DNA of 64,000 nt, from NCBI RefSeq assembly GCF_003050925.1, contig NZ_QAOV01000004.1:310001-374000 (forward strand), in the 5' to 3' direction. Positions within the stretch are counted from its first letter, which is position 1, and each line of letters opens with the position of its first letter. A program made the translations under genes and the position numbers. Origin of the DNA: Pseudomonas sp. GV085 (GTDB lineage: Bacteria > Pseudomonadota > Gammaproteobacteria > Pseudomonadales > Pseudomonadaceae). Below are positions 26,865 to 35,485 of the stretch, piece by piece. The notes under the pieces were generated by a model. That model was not told the DNA's origin. It made no database searches and was given only the letters and a program-made list of their open reading frames with translations.

Positions 26865-27217
26865 AGTGCTCCACTCTTACTGTTGTAGTTTTTATAGTCC
26901 TGGCGCCGATGGCAGCAGAACCGGGTCAGATATCCACGACATCCCCCCGGAAATGCCCCCCGGCAACTGTACCGGTACAGTGTAGAGCGCCGATTGTCAG
27001 CCTGGGAAGGCGGCGCCGGGGGGCAAAACCTGCAAGTGTCGCTTTATTGAAAGAAAAAGACAGAATTGCGGCGGGGGTGTTGAAGGGCTTATAGCCGGAT
27101 TCAGTGCATTCCCTGGCTCTACTGCGCTTTTCATTTCGGTCACTCAATTGCATCCGGGTTTTTCTGCCAGACCAGCGACGTTATCATTCGCGTCGATTTC
27201 TTTTTCCGGACAGTCCC
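26865..27217. other. Intergenic promoter region between braC and the DUF2288 gene
   Basis: No gene is supported. The region is GC-mixed, with C-rich tracts (about 26942-26962) and the 16-bp palindrome described separately. It must hold the divergent promoters for braC (minus) and the DUF2288 gene (plus). I cannot assign -10/-35 boxes with confidence. Confidence 0.5.
26966..26981. promoter_or_regulatory. Perfect 16-bp palindrome upstream of braC
   Basis: ACTGTACCGGTACAGT is identical to its reverse complement. It lies 102 bp upstream of the braC start codon. A symmetrical, isolated site in a promoter region is most simply an operator for a dimeric regulator, which I cannot name. Confidence 0.5.
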
Positions 27218-27523
27218 ATGAATCAAGAACCTAGCACCCTCTATGCCAAGCTGCTTGGTGAAACCGCATCTATTACCTGGAAAGAGCTGGAGCCGTTCTT
27301 CGCCAAGGGTGCCCTATTGTGGGTCGATCCTGGCCTGGATTTGATCGCCGCCGCCGAGGCCGTGGCCCAGGATGAAGGGGTGAAAGTGGCTGCCTGGCTG
27401 GCCGGCGACAAGCTCGGCAAGCTGTCTGAAACGCGGGCGCTGGATCTTTTTGAACGTGATCCGCAGTTGTGGGCCGTGGTTGTTTCGCCGTGGATTCTGG
27501 TCCAGGAAAGGGCGCAGGCTTGA
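27218..27523 (+). CDS. DUF2288 family protein
   Basis: 101 residues. The sequence MNQEPSTLYAKLLGETA with ITWKELEPFFAKGALLWVDP and the mid-segment VKVAAWLAGDKLGKL matches the small conserved DUF2288 family. No signal or membrane segment is present. ATG 27218 was chosen because MNQEPST is the usual family start; an upstream in-frame extension is basic and unlike the family. The function is unknown. Confidence 0.8.
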   Translation: MNQEPSTLYAKLLGETASITWKELEPFFAKGALLWVDPGLDLIAAAEAVAQDEGVKVAAWLAGDKLGKLSETRALDLFERDPQLWAVVVSPWILVQERAQA

Positions 27524-27712
27524 AAGGTTGCACTTGTTTGGTGCGTTCTTTTCAGAGGGGAAAGTGTGTAGCCGGGTAGCGTGATGGCATGTTGCCGTGG
27601 AGAAAGGCCACAGCTTCACGGTGACGTAAACGTAACGGGAACAGTTGAGAGGACAACTGAACGGCTGCTCAATTGTTTCTGGATGTTGGATAAAAGATCA
27701 AAAGATCAGATC

Positions 27713-27805
27713 AAAAGATCGCAGCCTTCGGCAGCTCCTACAAAGGCGCGCTGCGGTGTCATGTGAACCGCAGCCCGTAGGAGCTGCCGAAGGCTGCGAT
27801 CTTTT
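27713..27805. repeat. Paired AAAAGATCGCAGCC REP-type inverted repeat
   Basis: Left arm AAAAGATCGCAGCCTTCGGC with AGCTCCTAC and right arm its reverse complement, 35 bp apart. It is preceded by two extra AAAAGATCA copies (27692-27709), as if the arm start had duplicated. It sits 13 bp from the stop of the tubulin-like gene. Confidence 0.9.
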
Positions 27806-27818
27806 CAGGCATACCTCA

Positions 27819-30014
27819 TCAAGCCGTCTTGCCCGTATGGTTATTCAACGAAATGACCTTGGTCTTGCCAATGCGGTGACGGTAGATCTCGCGCAGGTAT
27901 TTGATCGATTTCTTCACGCAATCGCGCGACAGGCGGATGTCGTTGATCGAGACGAACTTGTCCTTGTCATTGATCAGCTCTCGGTACTTCTTCTCGTACA
28001 TCGGCTTGATCGCGTACCAGTTGGTATCGAGGATCTTCGCCGGGTTCTCGAATTCGTTGAGCAACTCGTCGATCCGGTCTTCGTCGAACTGTTCGTTGAT
28101 GATGAAGTCGAGGATCGAGTTGTCCAGGGTCTCGTCGAAGCGGTACGGGTTTTTCGCAAAGCAACGCTTGATGAACGCCACGATCAGTGTCAGGAAGTCG
28201 TCCGACAGGCACGGGCTCTTGGCGATCAGGGTGGTCAGCGACAGGTTGGCCGAGGCACCGATCACCAGCGCGTAGCGCTTGAGCGTGGTGTTGGGGAACA
28301 GGCTGTTGAGGTGAGTCTTCAACCGGTTCAAATCCATGTAGGAGAGCTTGTAGTCCTTCGGCAAGGAAACGATCGACACCACCGACGAGCAGTTCTTGAA
28401 GAAGTGCAGGTCGTGCAGGGCCGCCGCGTCGTACCCCGAGTTCTTGTACTGCTCCAGCGACGCGCGATAGCGCTTGGATTCGATCGGCAACAGGCTGATG
28501 CCTTCGATGGCCTGGGTGACCTTGTTGAAGTGCGGCAGGTCGATCGAACGGAAGAACAGGTCGTCGATGTTCAGGCGCTGCGGCTCTTTCTCGAACACCT
28601 TGAATTTGTCGCTGCTCGGCGGCGGGGTTTCCGGCACCACGGACTCTGCGTAGGCAATCGCCACCGGGCCGGCCAGGCTCATGAACAGGTCGTTGGCGTC
28701 CAGGCGGATGGTTTCGCCGATGTCGATGCCGGCGCGACGGAAATAGTTCTGGTCGTAGTCGGTGGTCACCGCCTGGGCCGTGAGAATGTTGAAGATCTGC
28801 TGTGAGATGTATTGGTTGGCATGCTTTTCCATGGCATTGACATCAATGTTCTGGATATTGCCGTCATCGTTCTCTTCGGCGTAACGCATGATGTCGTTGG
28901 AGATCAACATCATCGCGTTCCATGGGCGGATGCGGCCCATGACGCTGGCTTCGCTGCTGTCTTCGTTGGCGAAGTTGTAGGAGAAGTCCCACTCTTCCGA
29001 CAGGTATTTGCACAGCAGGCGGCCGGCGTTGATGTGCAGCGCCTCGGACATTTCACTGCGGTGATCGGAAATGTTCGGCAGTACGCAGATGCCACTGGTG
29101 AAGATCGGTTCGAAGACGAAGGCGTGGCCGCTCTTGCTGTCGTGCTCGTCCATCGGTTTGGTGTCGAACGTCTTGTTCATGTACGAGTGCTGTTGGGCCA
29201 GGCCGAATTCCGAGGCCATGCCCGAACCGGTACCGCCACCGGCACTGAAGATCGAGAAATACAGGCGCGACTGGTTGGCCTTGATGCCGCAGCTGTCGAT
29301 CAGGTACGAGTGGATCATCTTCCAGTCAGGGCTGGAGAAACGCTGGGTGTCCTTGTTCAGGATGATCTTGGCCAGGTACTGGCCGAGGATCGGCGCGTTA
29401 CCGGCGCCACCGGCGTGGACTTCCGACAAGTCCATGATTTTCATCTTGCTGTAGTCGCGCAGGAACCCGCTTTTTTCGCCCTTGCGCGAGAAACGGATGC
29501 GTCCGGCGATGTCCTTGTCCAGGTCGCCGAGCATCACCAGTGGCTCGACCAGAAACACCGGCTTGGTGTTTTTGTTCTGGCCCAGGCGCAGGTTGTTGCG
29601 GATCCACTGGGCCGGGCTGTAGCCCTTTTCGGCAAAACGCTTGTCCGGCGACAGGCGATCTTCGTTATTGAATTCGTTGAGGTAGAACTTGCGGGCGTTG
29701 TACACCAGCTCCGCCACGTCCAGCGCTATGTTCGAGCCGCAGCGGCCCAGGCCGATCAGGCACACCGACGGGAATTCCTGATCGTTGTGCTGTTCGCTGT
29801 CGCCCTCCAGATGCGCTGCGCGCGGGAACACCATGTCGCGCAGGCCGTCGAGGTTGTCGAGGATGCGGTCGGTGTTGGTTTCGGTGAAGTACAGGTATTG
29901 CTGGGTTGCCAACGGGCGCGATTGAATCAATGGCTTCGGTGATGACGGGCTGTTGGCCGCGGGGCTCAACGTCAGATCGGTTACCGCAGTGGCCGGGTTG
30001 TTTTTAGAAGTCAT
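27819..30014 (-). CDS. Tubulin/FtsZ-superfamily GTPase (Tubulin_2-like)
   Basis: 731 residues from the chosen start. After an 80-residue disordered N terminus, residues 83-97 (VCLIGLGRCGSNIA) match the T1 nucleotide loop. SAGGGTGSG at 257-265 is the tubulin/FtsZ signature (T4). ISNDIM at 371-376 matches the T6 base-binding IPND of FtsZ, followed by a helix like FtsZ H7. LDANDL at 438-443 aligns with the T7 catalytic NVDFADV, keeping both aspartates (D439, D442). A C-terminal FtsZ-like sheet domain follows (about 540-605), then a long basic helical tail to 731. So it can probably bind GTP and polymerise. It is not FtsZ: it is twice the length, outside a dcw cluster and alone. It resembles Pfam Tubulin_2 / FtsZl proteins, whose role is unproven. 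The start ATG 30014 is preferred over one at 30113. Confidence 0.85.
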   Translation of the reverse strand: MTSKNNPATAVTDLTLSPAANSPSSPKPLIQSRPLATQQYLYFTETNTDRILDNLDGLRDMVFPRAAHLEGDSEQHNDQEFPSVCLIGLGRCGSNIALDVAELVYNARKFYLNEFNNEDRLSPDKRFAEKGYSPAQWIRNNLRLGQNKNTKPVFLVEPLVMLGDLDKDIAGRIRFSRKGEKSGFLRDYSKMKIMDLSEVHAGGAGNAPILGQYLAKIILNKDTQRFSSPDWKMIHSYLIDSCGIKANQSRLYFSIFSAGGGTGSGMASEFGLAQQHSYMNKTFDTKPMDEHDSKSGHAFVFEPIFTSGICVLPNISDHRSEMSEALHINAGRLLCKYLSEEWDFSYNFANEDSSEASVMGRIRPWNAMMLISNDIMRYAEENDDGNIQNIDVNAMEKHANQYISQQIFNILTAQAVTTDYDQNYFRRAGIDIGETIRLDANDLFMSLAGPVAIAYAESVVPETPPPSSDKFKVFEKEPQRLNIDDLFFRSIDLPHFNKVTQAIEGISLLPIESKRYRASLEQYKNSGYDAAALHDLHFFKNCSSVVSIVSLPKDYKLSYMDLNRLKTHLNSLFPNTTLKRYALVIGASANLSLTTLIAKSPCLSDDFLTLIVAFIKRCFAKNPYRFDETLDNSILDFIINEQFDEDRIDELLNEFENPAKILDTNWYAIKPMYEKKYRELINDKDKFVSINDIRLSRDCVKKSIKYLREIYRHRIGKTKVISLNNHTGKTA

Positions 30015-30211
30015 TGTTCGCCATCTACCTGGGCTGATTGGTTGGCCGACTCGCAGTCGTCGAACCGTCACGGAATACAATCGCGTCTTTTTTTCAGCGC
30101 GTACCTGGACCATGCCTTGGTCCTTGGCCTGAGCATCACTCGGCGTGAATCCTTTCCTGAGTCATGATGGATCGGCCAATATTCGGTGATCTTTAATCTA
30201 AAGGAGGCAAA

Positions 30212-31108
30212 ATGATGTCAATGCTACCTGCGCTGGGGTTTGCCGGGATCGGCCTGATGGGGTTGCCGATGTGCCGGCGCCTGTTGGCGGCGGGTTATCC
30301 GCTGGCGGTATGGAATCGCAATCCGGACAAGTGCAAGCCGCTGGTGGAGGCCGGCGCACGCCAGGTCGCCAGCCCGGCAGAACTGTGCCAGCACGCGGAC
30401 GTGGTGATGTTGTGCCTGGCAGATACGTCGGTCGTACGCGAGGTAGTGTTTGGTCCGGCAGGCATTATCGAGGGGGCAAAGAAAGGCCAGTTACTGGTGG
30501 ACTTTTCCAGCCTGGAGCCTAACGCCACACGGGAAATGGCCGCAGAACTCGCCGGTAAAACCGGCATGGGCTGGCTCGACACACCGGTGTCCGGCGGTGT
30601 GGTCGGGGCCGAAGCCGGGAGCCTGGCGATCATGGTGGGTGGCGAGTCGGAGGATCTGGATCGGGTTCGTCCCGTTCTGCTGAACCTGGGGCAACGTGTG
30701 ACGCACATGGGCGGCGTCGGGGCAGGGCAGGTGACCAAGGCGTGCAACCAGATGATCGTCGCCTGCAATGCCTTGGTGATTGCCGAAGTGGTCGCGTTGG
30801 CGGAACGTTCCGGGGTTGATGCAAGCCTGATCGCCGAAGCGCTGGCCGGCGGCTTTGCCGATTCGAAACCGTTGCAGATCCTCGCCCCGCAAATGGCTGA
30901 AAACCGTTTCGAACCGATCAAGTGGCACGTGCGCACGTTGCTCAAGGATCTGGATACGGCGGTAAAGTTTTCGCGAGAGCAAGGCTCGGCGACACCGATC
31001 AGCGGCCTGGCCGCGCAGTTGATGCGCCTGCATGGGAGTCAGGGGTCCCTTGAAAAGGACCCCTCTACATTAGTGCAGATGTACCGTGAGCCAGGCTCAG
31101 CGTCGTGA
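30212..31108 (+). CDS. Beta-hydroxyacid dehydrogenase (GarR/3-HIBADH-like)
   Basis: 298 residues. The N-terminal cofactor motif is GFAGIGLMGLPM with N36-R-N suggesting NADP(H). DTPVSGGVVGAEAGSLAIMVGG is the substrate loop. The catalytic lysine is K176 in GAGQVTKACNQM. It belongs to the 3-hydroxyisobutyrate dehydrogenase/tartronate semialdehyde reductase family; the exact substrate cannot be told. AAGGAGG at 30201-30207 precedes three candidate ATGs; the first is used. Its 3' end overlaps the convergent GGDEF-EAL gene by 44 bp. Confidence 0.85.
   Translation: MMSMLPALGFAGIGLMGLPMCRRLLAAGYPLAVWNRNPDKCKPLVEAGARQVASPAELCQHADVVMLCLADTSVVREVVFGPAGIIEGAKKGQLLVDFSSLEPNATREMAAELAGKTGMGWLDTPVSGGVVGAEAGSLAIMVGGESEDLDRVRPVLLNLGQRVTHMGGVGAGQVTKACNQMIVACNALVIAEVVALAERSGVDASLIAEALAGGFADSKPLQILAPQMAENRFEPIKWHVRTLLKDLDTAVKFSREQGSATPISGLAAQLMRLHGSQGSLEKDPSTLVQMYREPGSAS
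31041..31064. terminator. Hairpin within the convergent overlap
   Basis: AGGGGTCC (31041-31048) and GGACCCCT (31057-31064) flank an 8-base loop. It lies one base before the stop of the minus-strand gene and inside the last codons of the plus-strand gene. No T-run follows on either strand, so it may be a 3' end stabiliser instead of a classic terminator. Confidence 0.35.
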
Positions 31109-33293
31109 CGGTACAGGCGTGCTCGCGCTGATTGATTTCGTTCAGCACCGGATGCAGTTCGGCCAGCGGCACCGGCCGACTGAGTAAATAGCCCTGAACG
31201 AAATCACAGCCATGGTTTTCCAGGAACTGATATTGCTCGAAGGTTTCGACCCCTTCGGTGACCACTTGCAGGTGCAGGGTATGGGCCATGACGATGATCG
31301 CCTGGACAATCTCCATGTCCTGGGTGGCCTTGGGGATGTCCTGGATGAACGAACGGTCGATTTTCAATGTGTTGAGCGGCAAGCGCTTGAGGTAGGCCAG
31401 GGATGAATAGCCGGTGCCGAAGTCGTCGATCGACAGGGACACGCCGAGGGCACGAATCTGTCGCAGCAACATCAGTGTGTTGGCGATATTGCCCATCAAG
31501 GCGTTTTCCGTGACTTCCAGTTCCAGCTGTTGGGGCTTCACACCGGCGGCTCGCAATGCGTACTCGATTTCATCGGCCAGTTCTACGCGTGCCAGGCTCA
31601 GGGGCGAGCAGTTCACGGCGATCTTGAGGTCTGCATAACCCTGGCGCGACAACTCACCCAGATCCTCGCAGGCCTTGCGCAGCACCCAGTTGTCCAGTTC
31701 GGCGATCAGGCCGTTGGCCTCGGCGATCGCGATAAAACGATCCGGCACGAGGAACCCGTGGACCGGGTGCTGCCAGCGGATCAAGGCTTCGAGCTTGCTG
31801 ACCTGACCGGTCTTGAGGTCATAGATCGGCTGGTAATAGAGCATCAGGCCATTGTCTTCACGCAGGGCATGGCGCAGTTCTTCTTCCAGTTGCAGTTCCA
31901 GTGTGGCGCGGGTTTTCAGTTTGGCGCTGAAAAAGCTCAGGCCGTTGCGGCCACCGCCCTTGGACTGATACAGCGCAAGGTCGGCGTTCTTCAGCAGTTC
32001 TTCACACGTCTTGCCATCCTCCGGAAACAGGCTGATGCCGATGCTGGTGGTCATGACCATGCGCCTGCCGGCCAGTTCGATAGGCTCCTTCATTTTCAAC
32101 ATGATGCGTTGGGCCATATGCCGCGCCTCTTCACGATCATGCAGGTCGATGAGCAGGCAGAACTCGTCGCCGCCAAAGCGTGCGACCACATCTTCGTGAC
32201 TGCGAACCGAACTCTTGATGTGCCCGGCAAGCACTTTGAGCAGTTCGTCACCGGCATCGTGGCCAAGGCTGTCGTTGATCCGCTTGAAATGGTCGATGTC
32301 CAGGAACATGACCGCCAGCATCCCGCCTTTGTTGGTTTTCTCGATGAGTTTTTCGGCGAAGACCTGGTTGAATCCGCGGCGGTTGATCAGGTTGGTCAGC
32401 GGGTCGTAGTGCGCCACCTGTTGCAGCGACCTGCGCGCCTGGTCCAACTGGCTGAGCAGGGAGTTGACCCGTTGCAGATCGTGGTCCTTGCGTTGCAGTT
32501 TCTTGTCCGCCAGCGCCGCGCTGATGCTGCTGCCGATGATCAGCAGGGTCATGACCGCCACGGTCAGTGCCAGCTGCAGTTGGCTGTGATCGCCGGTTTG
32601 CGCTGGCAGGCTGCCTTCGGGCAGCACCAGGTTGAAGGCGGCCATGGCCGTGAGGTGCATACTGAGGATGCCAGCCCCGAGCAACAGGCTGGCGCAGTAT
32701 TTGATGAGCTGATGCAGCATGCCGGCGCCGTCGCGCAGATACCATGCCAGTAACAAGGCTGCCAGTGCGGCACCGATCGCGATTGCAATGGAAAGGGCAA
32801 ACAGGCCCGGATGGTAATAGACCGAGGCATTGGCGTGCATGGCCGTCATGCCCACGTAATGCATGGTCGCGATACCCATGCCGATCCCGATCGATGCCGT
32901 GAGGCACCGTCGCAAACTCAGCTCGGGAAGGCTGAGGGTATGCATGGCCAGCCACGCGGCGAGCAGCGCGATGGTTAGTGAGAACACCGTGACAGGCAGT
33001 TGGTAGTGAAGAGCGATAGGCGCCTGGAATGCCAGCATCCCGACGAAGTGCATGGCCCAGATACTGCCGGCCAGGCATCCGCTGCCAACCCAGCGCCAGA
33101 GCGTTTGGGAAGCGGATTTTTCAGCGTGAGCAACCCGTTCGGCCATGTCCAGTGTCGCGAAGCTGCCGACACAGGCGACCAGATAAGCCAGCAGCACCAG
33201 AAAAGGGTCATGTGTGCAATTAAGTACGACCTGCCCACTCTCTGGTAGCTCGGTAAGGAAATGCAAACCAGGCCACTCCATAGCACGCCCCAT
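31065..33293 (-). CDS. MHYT-GGDEF-EAL protein (MucR/NbdA-like c-di-GMP enzyme)
   Basis: 742 residues. The N-terminal membrane domain is MHYT, with motifs at 81 (MHFVGM), 144 (MHYVGM) and 212 (MHLTAM), which in related proteins bind copper and sense O2/NO. A coiled linker (260-295) precedes a GGDEF domain with intact GGDEF (374-378) and an EAL domain with EAL (502-504), NCSPLSL and DDFGTGYSS. Both catalytic centres look intact, so it may make and break c-di-GMP. The usual inhibitory RxxD is off register (R364 to D368). It resembles Pseudomonas MucR. Confidence 0.9.
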   Translation of the reverse strand: MGRAMEWPGLHFLTELPESGQVVLNCTHDPFLVLLAYLVACVGSFATLDMAERVAHAEKSASQTLWRWVGSGCLAGSIWAMHFVGMLAFQAPIALHYQLPVTVFSLTIALLAAWLAMHTLSLPELSLRRCLTASIGIGMGIATMHYVGMTAMHANASVYYHPGLFALSIAIAIGAALAALLLAWYLRDGAGMLHQLIKYCASLLLGAGILSMHLTAMAAFNLVLPEGSLPAQTGDHSQLQLALTVAVMTLLIIGSSISAALADKKLQRKDHDLQRVNSLLSQLDQARRSLQQVAHYDPLTNLINRRGFNQVFAEKLIEKTNKGGMLAVMFLDIDHFKRINDSLGHDAGDELLKVLAGHIKSSVRSHEDVVARFGGDEFCLLIDLHDREEARHMAQRIMLKMKEPIELAGRRMVMTTSIGISLFPEDGKTCEELLKNADLALYQSKGGGRNGLSFFSAKLKTRATLELQLEEELRHALREDNGLMLYYQPIYDLKTGQVSKLEALIRWQHPVHGFLVPDRFIAIAEANGLIAELDNWVLRKACEDLGELSRQGYADLKIAVNCSPLSLARVELADEIEYALRAAGVKPQQLELEVTENALMGNIANTLMLLRQIRALGVSLSIDDFGTGYSSLAYLKRLPLNTLKIDRSFIQDIPKATQDMEIVQAIIVMAHTLHLQVVTEGVETFEQYQFLENHGCDFVQGYLLSRPVPLAELHPVLNEINQREHACTVTTLSLAHGTSALM

Positions 33294-33428
33294 CGTTATC
33301 CTTCAGGCCGGCGCAAGGAGCGCCAGCGAATGTCCTGGAGTATAGAGGGCGTGGATGGAGCGCAAGCGATAGTGGCATATTGATGCCAAACATTTTGATA
33401 TTAGCTTAATAGCGATTAGTGCTAACAC

Positions 33429-33794
33429 TCAGGCGATGTGCTTCTGGGGCGTCTCGAATGCGGGTTGCAGGGCCGGCAAGCCGAAAGCGGCACGGGCCGC
33501 GTCGCAATCGGGATTGGCCAGGCCATCGACCCACGAAGCGTCGAACTCCCGGCAGGTGCTGGAGCGTTTTTCGTAAATCGAGCACTGCACCGTACTGCCC
33601 ACGTCTCCCACCAGGCTGGTGCAGCGCACGGGTTTGCAGCCGGTGCCGAGCATCGCGACCCGACTGGGGCTGATCTGCTCGACAAGCTCATCGGGTACCG
33701 TCCCTCCGGATGAGGCGCATTCACCCCAGAAAAATGACACGCGAAAATGAGAACAGCAGGCACCGCAATTCAGACACGGACTGGCTTCGGACAT
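33429..33794 (-). CDS. YkgJ-type cysteine cluster protein
   Basis: 121 residues. C7-x2-C10-x2-C13-C14 (CLNCGACC) opens the protein; later CxPVRC, CSIYEKRSSTCREF and PDCDAAR supply further conserved cysteines. This is the YkgJ/Fliw-like zinc- or iron-binding family of unknown role (UPF0153). The start at 33794 is the family start. Confidence 0.85.
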   Translation of the reverse strand: MSEASPCLNCGACCSHFRVSFFWGECASSGGTVPDELVEQISPSRVAMLGTGCKPVRCTSLVGDVGSTVQCSIYEKRSSTCREFDASWVDGLANPDCDAARAAFGLPALQPAFETPQKHIA

Positions 33795-34062
33795 GGGCGA
33801 TTATCGTAAGGAGGGGTGGAAACACAGGGGGGAATCAAGGCCGCTATTCTAGGCTTCGCCAACGGCTTGGGAAGGGGGGGAGAAAGGTATTTTTCAACGA
33901 CCGGACGGACTGCGAAATACCCGCCCTGCGAAAGCTCCTACAGGTTGCGTCCCATGGGTTGGTATCAGCCTGGCGAATAATGAAAGACAGGTGTGGCCGC
34001 TCTGTCTAGATTGCAAAGTCCGGGGGCAGTGACGCCCCAAAAACAATAAAAGAGACGGACCC

Positions 34063-35412
34063 ATGCAGAACTCGACCCAAGCGGCCAATGCCTGGCGCAT
34101 CCTGTTCCTGTTGTTCCTGGCCAATCTGTTCAATTTTTTCGACCGCACCATTCCGGCCATCATCATCGAACCCATTCGCATGGAATGGCACCTCAGCGAT
34201 TTCCAGCTGGGGATCATCGGTACGGCATTCACCATCGTCTACGCCATTGCCGGCTTGCCATTGGGGCGCATGGCCGATACCGGCTCGCGCAGCAAGCTGA
34301 TGGGTTGGGGGCTGGCGGTGTGGAGCGGTTTGACCGCCGTCAACGGTATGGTGGGCAGTTTCTGGAGCTTCCTGATCGTGCGCATGGGCATCGGTATCGG
34401 CGAGGCCAGTTACGCGCCAGCCGCCAACTCGCTGATCGGCGACTTGTTCCCGGCTCACCGCCGGGCCCGCGCCATGGGCATCTTCATGCTCGGGCTGCCG
34501 TTGGGGCTGTTGCTGGCGTTCTTCACCATCGGCGCGATGGTCAAGGCCTTCGATAGCTGGCGCGCGCCGTTCTTTATCGCAGCGGTGCCCGGGCTGGTCC
34601 TCGCGATCTTCATGTTTTTCATCAAGGAACCGAAACGCGGCGCCGCCGAGAGCGTTCAGGTGTCGCAGGAAAAGATCGATCGGCCGATCCGGCGGGTACT
34701 GGCTGTGCCGACTTTCCTGTGGCTGGTGATGGCCGGCCTGTGTTTCAACTTCGCCACTTATGCCTGCAACTCGTTTCTGGTGCCGATGCTGCAACGCTAC
34801 TTCCTCATGCCGTTGCAGGAAGCGGCGGTCGCCACCGGGGTTATTGTCGGCGTGACCGGGTTGGTCGGCCTGACCCTCGGTGGCTGGATCGCGGACAAGG
34901 TTCACCAGCGGATTGCCAACGGGCGGCTGTTGTTTGCGGCCTTCAGCCTGGTGATTTCGACGGTCTGCACCGCGTGGGCGCTGCATTCCGGGCGCATCGA
35001 GATCGGTGTGTTTATCGCCGTATTCAGTGTGGGCTGGCTGTTCGCCTACAACTTCTACACCTGCGTGTACACGGCGATTCAGGATGTGGTCGAGCCTCGG
35101 TTGCGAGCGACGGCCATGGCGCTGTTCTTTGCCGGGCTGTATCTGTTGGGCGGCGGTTTGGGGCCGGTGGTGGTCGGGGCCTTGTCGGATCACTTTGCCC
35201 ACTCGGCGATGCTGGCGGTTGGTGCCGGGCAGATGACCGAAGCTTTCAAGGCGGTCGGCCTGCACGATGCGATGTACCTGATTCCGGTGGCGCTGTTGTT
35301 CACCGTGGTGTTTCTGGTGCTGGCTTCGCGGTGTTTTGTGCGCGATGCAATGCGGATGAAGGAAGGGTTGGTGGCGGTGGTTGAGCCTGAGGGTTCTGCG
35401 GTGACTGCTTAA
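34063..35412 (+). CDS. Spinster-type MFS transporter
   Basis: 449 residues with 12 hydrophobic helices. Sequence FFDRTIPAIIIEPIRMEWHLSDF at helix 1 and YAPAANSLIGDLFPAHRRARAMG near helix 4-5 belong to the spinster-like (Spns) MFS branch often adjacent to catabolic genes. DR and the loop motif GRMADTGSR are present. The substrate is unknown; many relatives carry aromatic acids or sphingolipid-like compounds, but no neighbour indicates which. It ends in a strong terminator. Confidence 0.82.
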   Translation: MQNSTQAANAWRILFLLFLANLFNFFDRTIPAIIIEPIRMEWHLSDFQLGIIGTAFTIVYAIAGLPLGRMADTGSRSKLMGWGLAVWSGLTAVNGMVGSFWSFLIVRMGIGIGEASYAPAANSLIGDLFPAHRRARAMGIFMLGLPLGLLLAFFTIGAMVKAFDSWRAPFFIAAVPGLVLAIFMFFIKEPKRGAAESVQVSQEKIDRPIRRVLAVPTFLWLVMAGLCFNFATYACNSFLVPMLQRYFLMPLQEAAVATGVIVGVTGLVGLTLGGWIADKVHQRIANGRLLFAAFSLVISTVCTAWALHSGRIEIGVFIAVFSVGWLFAYNFYTCVYTAIQDVVEPRLRATAMALFFAGLYLLGGGLGPVVVGALSDHFAHSAMLAVGAGQMTEAFKAVGLHDAMYLIPVALLFTVVFLVLASRCFVRDAMRMKEGLVAVVEPEGSAVTA

Positions 35413-35435
35413 GATCTTTTGATGTTCTAAAACAA

Positions 35436-35465
35436 AAGGCCCGCATCGCTGCGGGCCTTCTTTTT
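35436..35465 (+). terminator. Rho-independent terminator between MFS gene and rapA
   Basis: AAGGCCCGCA (35436-35445), loop TCGC, TGCGGGCCTT (35450-35459), then CTTTTTC. Convergent genes on both sides can share it. Confidence 0.9.
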
Positions 35466-35485
35466 CAGCAGGGTGGAGCAGGGAG

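Noticed and set aside
27690..27805. Closely spaced AAAAGATC repeats considered as a CRISPR-like or iteron array
   Set aside because: Only three short units, unequal spacing and direct continuity with a REP arm. No cas or replication gene is near.
27819..30014. Possibility that the tubulin-like gene is the cell division ftsZ
   Set aside because: ftsZ in Pseudomonas encodes about 390-400 residues and lies after ftsQA in the dcw cluster. This protein is 731 residues, has only motif-level similarity and different neighbours.
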